A DNA stretch of 64,000 nt. Origin: Flavobacterium oncorhynchi. Lineage in GTDB: Bacteria > Bacteroidota > Bacteroidia > Flavobacteriales > Flavobacteriaceae. The stretch lies in the NCBI RefSeq assembly GCF_002217355.1, contig NZ_MUHA01000010.1, positions 158,423-222,422 of the forward strand. The letters are read 5' to 3'. Within the stretch, counting starts at the first letter, position 1. Every line of letters begins with the position of its first letter. Under the pieces are notes generated by a model. That model was given only the letters and a program-made list of their open reading frames with translations. It ran no database searches and was not told the origin of the DNA. Of the stretch, positions 61,099-64,000 are shown piece after piece. The position numbers and the translations under genes are program-made.

Positions 61099-61617
61099 AT
61101 GAAAAACTTAAAATATCTTTTTATTCTATTAATAGCAACCACTTTCAGCGGTTGCGGTGTTTACAATTTTACGGGAACTGGAACAATTGACGCAAAAACT
61201 TTTCAAGTTAACTTTTTCCAAAACAACGCTGATTTGATTGAACCCGGAATAGACAGACAATTTACATTGGCATTGCAAGATTTAATTCAAAATCAAACCA
61301 ATTTAAACTTGGTAAGTACTGGTGGAGAATTAACATATGAAGGAGAAATTGTAGATTACAGAATCACGCCAATGACAGCAACTGCTGTTACATCAACAGG
61401 TGACGTGGGAGCAGCACAAAACCGTTTGACGATTCGAATAAATGTTCGCTTCACAAACAAAAAGAAAGAAACAGATGATTTTGAAAGAACATTTGAATTT
61501 TACTTCGATTTCCCTGGAAATGAATTACCAACAGGAAGTGTTTTAAACACAGCAATTCAAACTATTTTTGAGAGAATTACACAGGATGTCTTTAATGAAT
61601 CATTAGCAAAATGGTAG
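61099..61617 (+). CDS. lptE: LptE family LPS-assembly lipoprotein
   Basis: This 172-residue lipoprotein has the lipobox TTFSGC (Cys at about 19) followed by GVYNFTGTGTIDAKTFQVNFFQNNADLIEPG. The pattern of an LptE beta domain and helix follows, with NRLTIRINVRFTNKKKETDDFERTFEFYFDF. It should sit in the outer membrane with LptD for LPS export. The length is normal for the Bacteroidota form. It follows the sigma-54 activator and precedes the TPR-like gene on the same strand. Confidence 0.85.
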   Translation: MKNLKYLFILLIATTFSGCGVYNFTGTGTIDAKTFQVNFFQNNADLIEPGIDRQFTLALQDLIQNQTNLNLVSTGGELTYEGEIVDYRITPMTATAVTSTGDVGAAQNRLTIRINVRFTNKKKETDDFERTFEFYFDFPGNELPTGSVLNTAIQTIFERITQDVFNESLAKW

Positions 61618-61724
61618 TTTTAGTTTAACTATTAAAACGTTTATTCGTAAAATCGATAAAATGATTCAATAGACAAACCTTTCAAATCAAAACAATAATA
61701 ATTAGACGATTAAAAAAAAGAGAA

Positions 61725-63119
61725 ATGAATGTAACTGATTATACTTACTTAATGAACAAACCCGATGCTATTACAGAACAGCAGGCAGAAGCATTAGGAA
61801 GTGTTTTGAATGAATTTCCGTATTTTCAAAGTGCCAGAGCACTACGATTAAAAGGACTTTACAACCAAAACAGCTTTAAGTATAACTACGCCTTAAAAGT
61901 TACTGCTGCTCATACAGCTGATCGTTCAGTATTATTTGATTTTATTACCTCAGAAAATTTTACTACAATTCAAGGCGAATATTACGATCGTAAACTTCAC
62001 GATTTACTAGAAATAACTGTTGTTGACAGCGAAATTGTCTCGCCTAAACCAATCGATAAAGTTACATTTACAAAAATTGACCCTATTGAACAGTCTATTT
62101 TAAACTCGATTAAAGAAGCTTCAAATGTAGTATTTGAAGAACCTGCAAAAATTATAGAAAAACCTATTGATCCTATTATTGAAAAATCAATCTTAAGTTC
62201 GATAAAAGAAGCTGCAGCAAATACTTTTGAAGAAAAAGTAAAAACAGAAGAACCAGCAACTCTTGTTAGCGAATCAATAATTGCAAGCCCTAGCGAAGAA
62301 GAAATTTTAAACACTTTTAAAGAGGCTGAAAAAACAGAGGACACTCCAACAGAAACTATTATTGAGTCCTCTATTATAAGTCCTACTGAAGAAGAAATAT
62401 TAAATACTTTTGAAGAAGTGACAAAATCAGAAGAAAAAACAATTGAACCGGTTACCGAACAGAAAGCAGTTACACCAATAAAAGGAGCAATTCCAACTTT
62501 CTTCGAAGAAATTGTAGACGACGAAATCGAAGAAGTAAGAGTTTCTCCAATCGAAGAATCAATTTTAAGCTCAATAAAAGAGGCATCAACAGTTGTTTTT
62601 GATAAGGTAAAAACAGAAGAAGAACCAAAAGAAACGGAGAGCTCTGAACCTGTAAAAAATGCCGAAAAAAATCTTGAAATAGGAAAACCATTAGATTTCT
62701 CTGATAACGAAAAGCATTCTTTTCAAGAATGGCTGCAATTGGCAAAAACTGAACCTATTGACCGAACTGAGGACACAGCAAATAATAATGAAGCCAAAAC
62801 AACTGAAGAGATTGATAGAATTGAGGAAGAAAAAAAGAAAAAGTCAGAAATAATCGATAAGTTTATTGAAACAAATCCTAAAATATCTCCAATAAAGCAG
62901 ACTGCAATAACCCCTGCAGTACAATTCGACATCAATAAAGAAGATAATTCTTACTTAATGACAGAGACTTTAGCCAGAGTATATTTAGAACAAAAAAAAT
63001 ATACCAAAGCGATACAAGCATATGAAATATTAATTTTGAAATATCCAGAAAAAATTACTTTCTTTGCAGACCGCATTTCGGATATAAAGATTTTACAACA
63101 AAATAACAATAACAATTAA
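61725..63119 (+). CDS. Tetratricopeptide-like protein with acidic repeat region
   Basis: This 464-residue protein has an N-terminal helical part (about 1-110; LNEFPYFQSARALRLKGLYNQNSFKYNYALKVTAAHTADRSVLFDFI). A long acidic low-complexity region follows (about 120-390), with at least five imperfect copies of a (E/S)SILSSIKEA...F or EEEILNTFKEA unit. A C-terminal TPR-like pair ends it (ETLARVYLEQKKYTKAIQAYEILILKYPEK). No signal peptide or membrane segment is seen, so it is cytoplasmic. It sits 3 bases before secG. A role as scaffold is a guess; I know no function. Confidence 0.75.
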   Translation: MNVTDYTYLMNKPDAITEQQAEALGSVLNEFPYFQSARALRLKGLYNQNSFKYNYALKVTAAHTADRSVLFDFITSENFTTIQGEYYDRKLHDLLEITVVDSEIVSPKPIDKVTFTKIDPIEQSILNSIKEASNVVFEEPAKIIEKPIDPIIEKSILSSIKEAAANTFEEKVKTEEPATLVSESIIASPSEEEILNTFKEAEKTEDTPTETIIESSIISPTEEEILNTFEEVTKSEEKTIEPVTEQKAVTPIKGAIPTFFEEIVDDEIEEVRVSPIEESILSSIKEASTVVFDKVKTEEEPKETESSEPVKNAEKNLEIGKPLDFSDNEKHSFQEWLQLAKTEPIDRTEDTANNNEAKTTEEIDRIEEEKKKKSEIIDKFIETNPKISPIKQTAITPAVQFDINKEDNSYLMTETLARVYLEQKKYTKAIQAYEILILKYPEKITFFADRISDIKILQQNNNNN

Positions 63120-63122
63120 GCA

Positions 63123-63464
63123 ATGAGCACATTTTCAATTTTTTTAGTTTTAATCACAATAGTTTGTTTTCTATTGATCGTAGTAATCATGGTTCAAAAC
63201 CCTAAAGGAGGAGGATTATCTTCTACTATCAGCGGAACTCAAATGTTAGGCGGTGTTCAAAAAACAACTGACTTTTTAGATAAAAGTACTTGGACATTAG
63301 CAACTATTTTGATTGTTTTAATTTTACTTTCAAGCTTAAGCTTTACAGGATCATTAAACGATACTGGATCTAAAATTATTGAAAAAACAGAAGCTCCTGC
63401 TGCAACTACACCAGCTGCACCTGCACAGCAAACTCCTGCTCCGGCAGCACCTGCTACAAAATAA
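63123..63464 (+). CDS. secG: Preprotein translocase subunit SecG
   Basis: This 113-residue inner membrane protein has two transmembrane helices (about 3-23 and 56-76) around the conserved loop VQNPKGGGLSSTISGTQMLGG and the following KTTDFLDKSTWTLA. The C-terminal tail is rich in Ala and Pro (TPAAPAQQTPAPAAPATK), common in Bacteroidota SecG. It starts 3 bases after the upstream gene and is followed by a terminator. Confidence 0.95.
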   Translation: MSTFSIFLVLITIVCFLLIVVIMVQNPKGGGLSSTISGTQMLGGVQKTTDFLDKSTWTLATILIVLILLSSLSFTGSLNDTGSKIIEKTEAPAATTPAAPAQQTPAPAAPATK

Positions 63465-63482
63465 TAATTTTGATATAAATTA

Positions 63483-63516
63483 AAATGCCAGCCTGTCAAA
63501 GCTGGCATTTTTTTTA
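63483..63516 (+). terminator. Intrinsic terminator after secG
   Basis: A perfect 10-bp stem AAATGCCAGC / GCTGGCATTT with an 8-base loop is followed by eight T. Confidence 0.88.
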
Positions 63517-63605
63517 AGAAATAATGTCAGTTTTATGAGCATGGCACAGTTTCTGAAAGTTTATAGAACATTAAAAAACGTATAACCTAATAACATAATA
63601 AAATC

Positions 63606-63881
63606 ATGGCTTTAAACATAAAACCGCTTTCAGACCGCGTACTTATTGAGCCTGTTGCAGCTGAAACTAAAACTGCTTCAGGAATCTTTATTCCAGATAC
63701 TGCCAAAGAGAAACCACAAAAAGGAACTGTAGTTGCAGTAGGAAATGGATCAAAAGATCACACAATGACTGTAAAAGTTGGCGACACTGTACTTTACGGT
63801 AAATACGCAGGAACTGAATTAAAACTAGAAGGAACTGATTATTTGATTATGCGTGAAGACGACATCTTAGCGATAATCTAA
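63606..63881 (+). CDS. groES: Co-chaperonin GroES
   Basis: This 91-residue Cpn10 protein begins [16 protein letters not shown], has the mobile loop [18 protein letters not shown] and ends [20 protein letters not shown]. It caps GroEL. groEL starts 87 bases downstream. No CIRCE element (TTAGCACTC-N9-GAGTGCTAA) is visible between the secG terminator and this start, so HrcA-type control is not apparent. Confidence 0.97.
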   Translation: MALNIKPLSDRVLIEPVAAETKTASGIFIPDTAKEKPQKGTVVAVGNGSKDHTMTVKVGDTVLYGKYAGTELKLEGTDYLIMREDDILAII

Positions 63882-63968
63882 AAAACACATATTGTATTAA
63901 GTACCGAAGACTTAAGAATTAAGAACTTCAATAACTTGAAACAAATCAAACTTTAAACAAAAATTAAA

Positions 63969-64000
63969 ATGGCAAAAGATATAAAATTTGATATTGAAGC
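63969..64000 (+). CDS. groEL: Chaperonin GroEL, start only
   Basis: The first eleven codons (MAKDIKFDIEA) are those of Bacteroidota GroEL, following groES at 87 bases. The rest lies beyond the window. Confidence 0.9.
   Translation, partial: MAKDIKFDIE

Noticed and set aside
63517..63605. CIRCE operator before groES
   Set aside because: No TTAGCACTC-N9-GAGTGCTAA pattern is present. The TAGCACTC at 40821 is a lone half site.
1..64000. CRISPR array, prophage, tRNA or rRNA genes
   Set aside because: No regularly spaced direct repeats, no phage structural genes, and no cloverleaf with CCA-type ends or rRNA segments were seen. The repeats found are isolated palindromes.

Overview
This is an AT-rich chromosomal window from a member of the Bacteroidota, almost certainly a gliding Flavobacterium near the F. 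johnsoniae group. The reasons are the gldKLMNO gliding/type IX secretion genes, two SusC/SusD pairs, a protease with a type IX sorting tail, several TAnnTTTG-type promoter boxes, and many intergenic palindromes. No tRNA, rRNA, prophage or CRISPR array was seen.

Positions 1-36,100 look like one catabolic region. My reading is a collagen (glyco)peptide utilisation locus. It holds: an FAD D-amino-acid/D-hydroxyproline dehydrogenase (cut by the window edge) with an Xaa-Pro aminopeptidase; SusC/SusD pair 1; a secreted M43 (cytophagalysin-type) metalloprotease; a second M24 Xaa-Pro peptidase with a trans-3-hydroxyproline dehydratase and a Delta1-pyrroline-2-carboxylate reductase-like protein; a proline-specific S37-type exopeptidase; an Lrp/AsnC regulator; a DUF1338 2-oxoadipate dioxygenase-like protein; an ALDH7 (aminoadipate semialdehyde) dehydrogenase; SusC/SusD pair 2; a GH63 alpha-glucosidase and a GH42 beta-galactosidase; a hydroxylysine-kinase/phospho-lyase fusion; and a YdiJ-like D-2-hydroxyglutarate dehydrogenase. 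Together they could strip Glc-Gal from collagen hydroxylysine, convert hydroxylysine to 2-oxoglutarate (one transaminase is not seen), and degrade Pro and Hyp peptides. The individual family calls are strong. The joint function is inference.

Positions 36,100-46,500 hold mixed single genes: MgtC, an AraC/DUF417 pair resembling RclR/RclC, a small GNAT, a leucine-rich-repeat protein, DUF1761, a FemAB-like protein, a lipid kinase, an App1-type phosphatase, an ABC-F protein and DUF983.

Positions 46,470-57,500, on the minus strand, hold topA, a degenerate arginase-fold protein, gldK-L-M-N and the gldN paralogue gldO, followed by an FAD oxidoreductase. Positions 57,800-64,000, on the plus strand, hold miaB, a GxxExxY gene inside inverted repeats, a sigma-54 activator, lptE, a TPR-like protein, secG, groES and the start of groEL.

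Intergenic DNA carries at least seven long imperfect palindromes from several sequence families, and one conserved-looking hairpin that resembles the Flavo-1 RNA.
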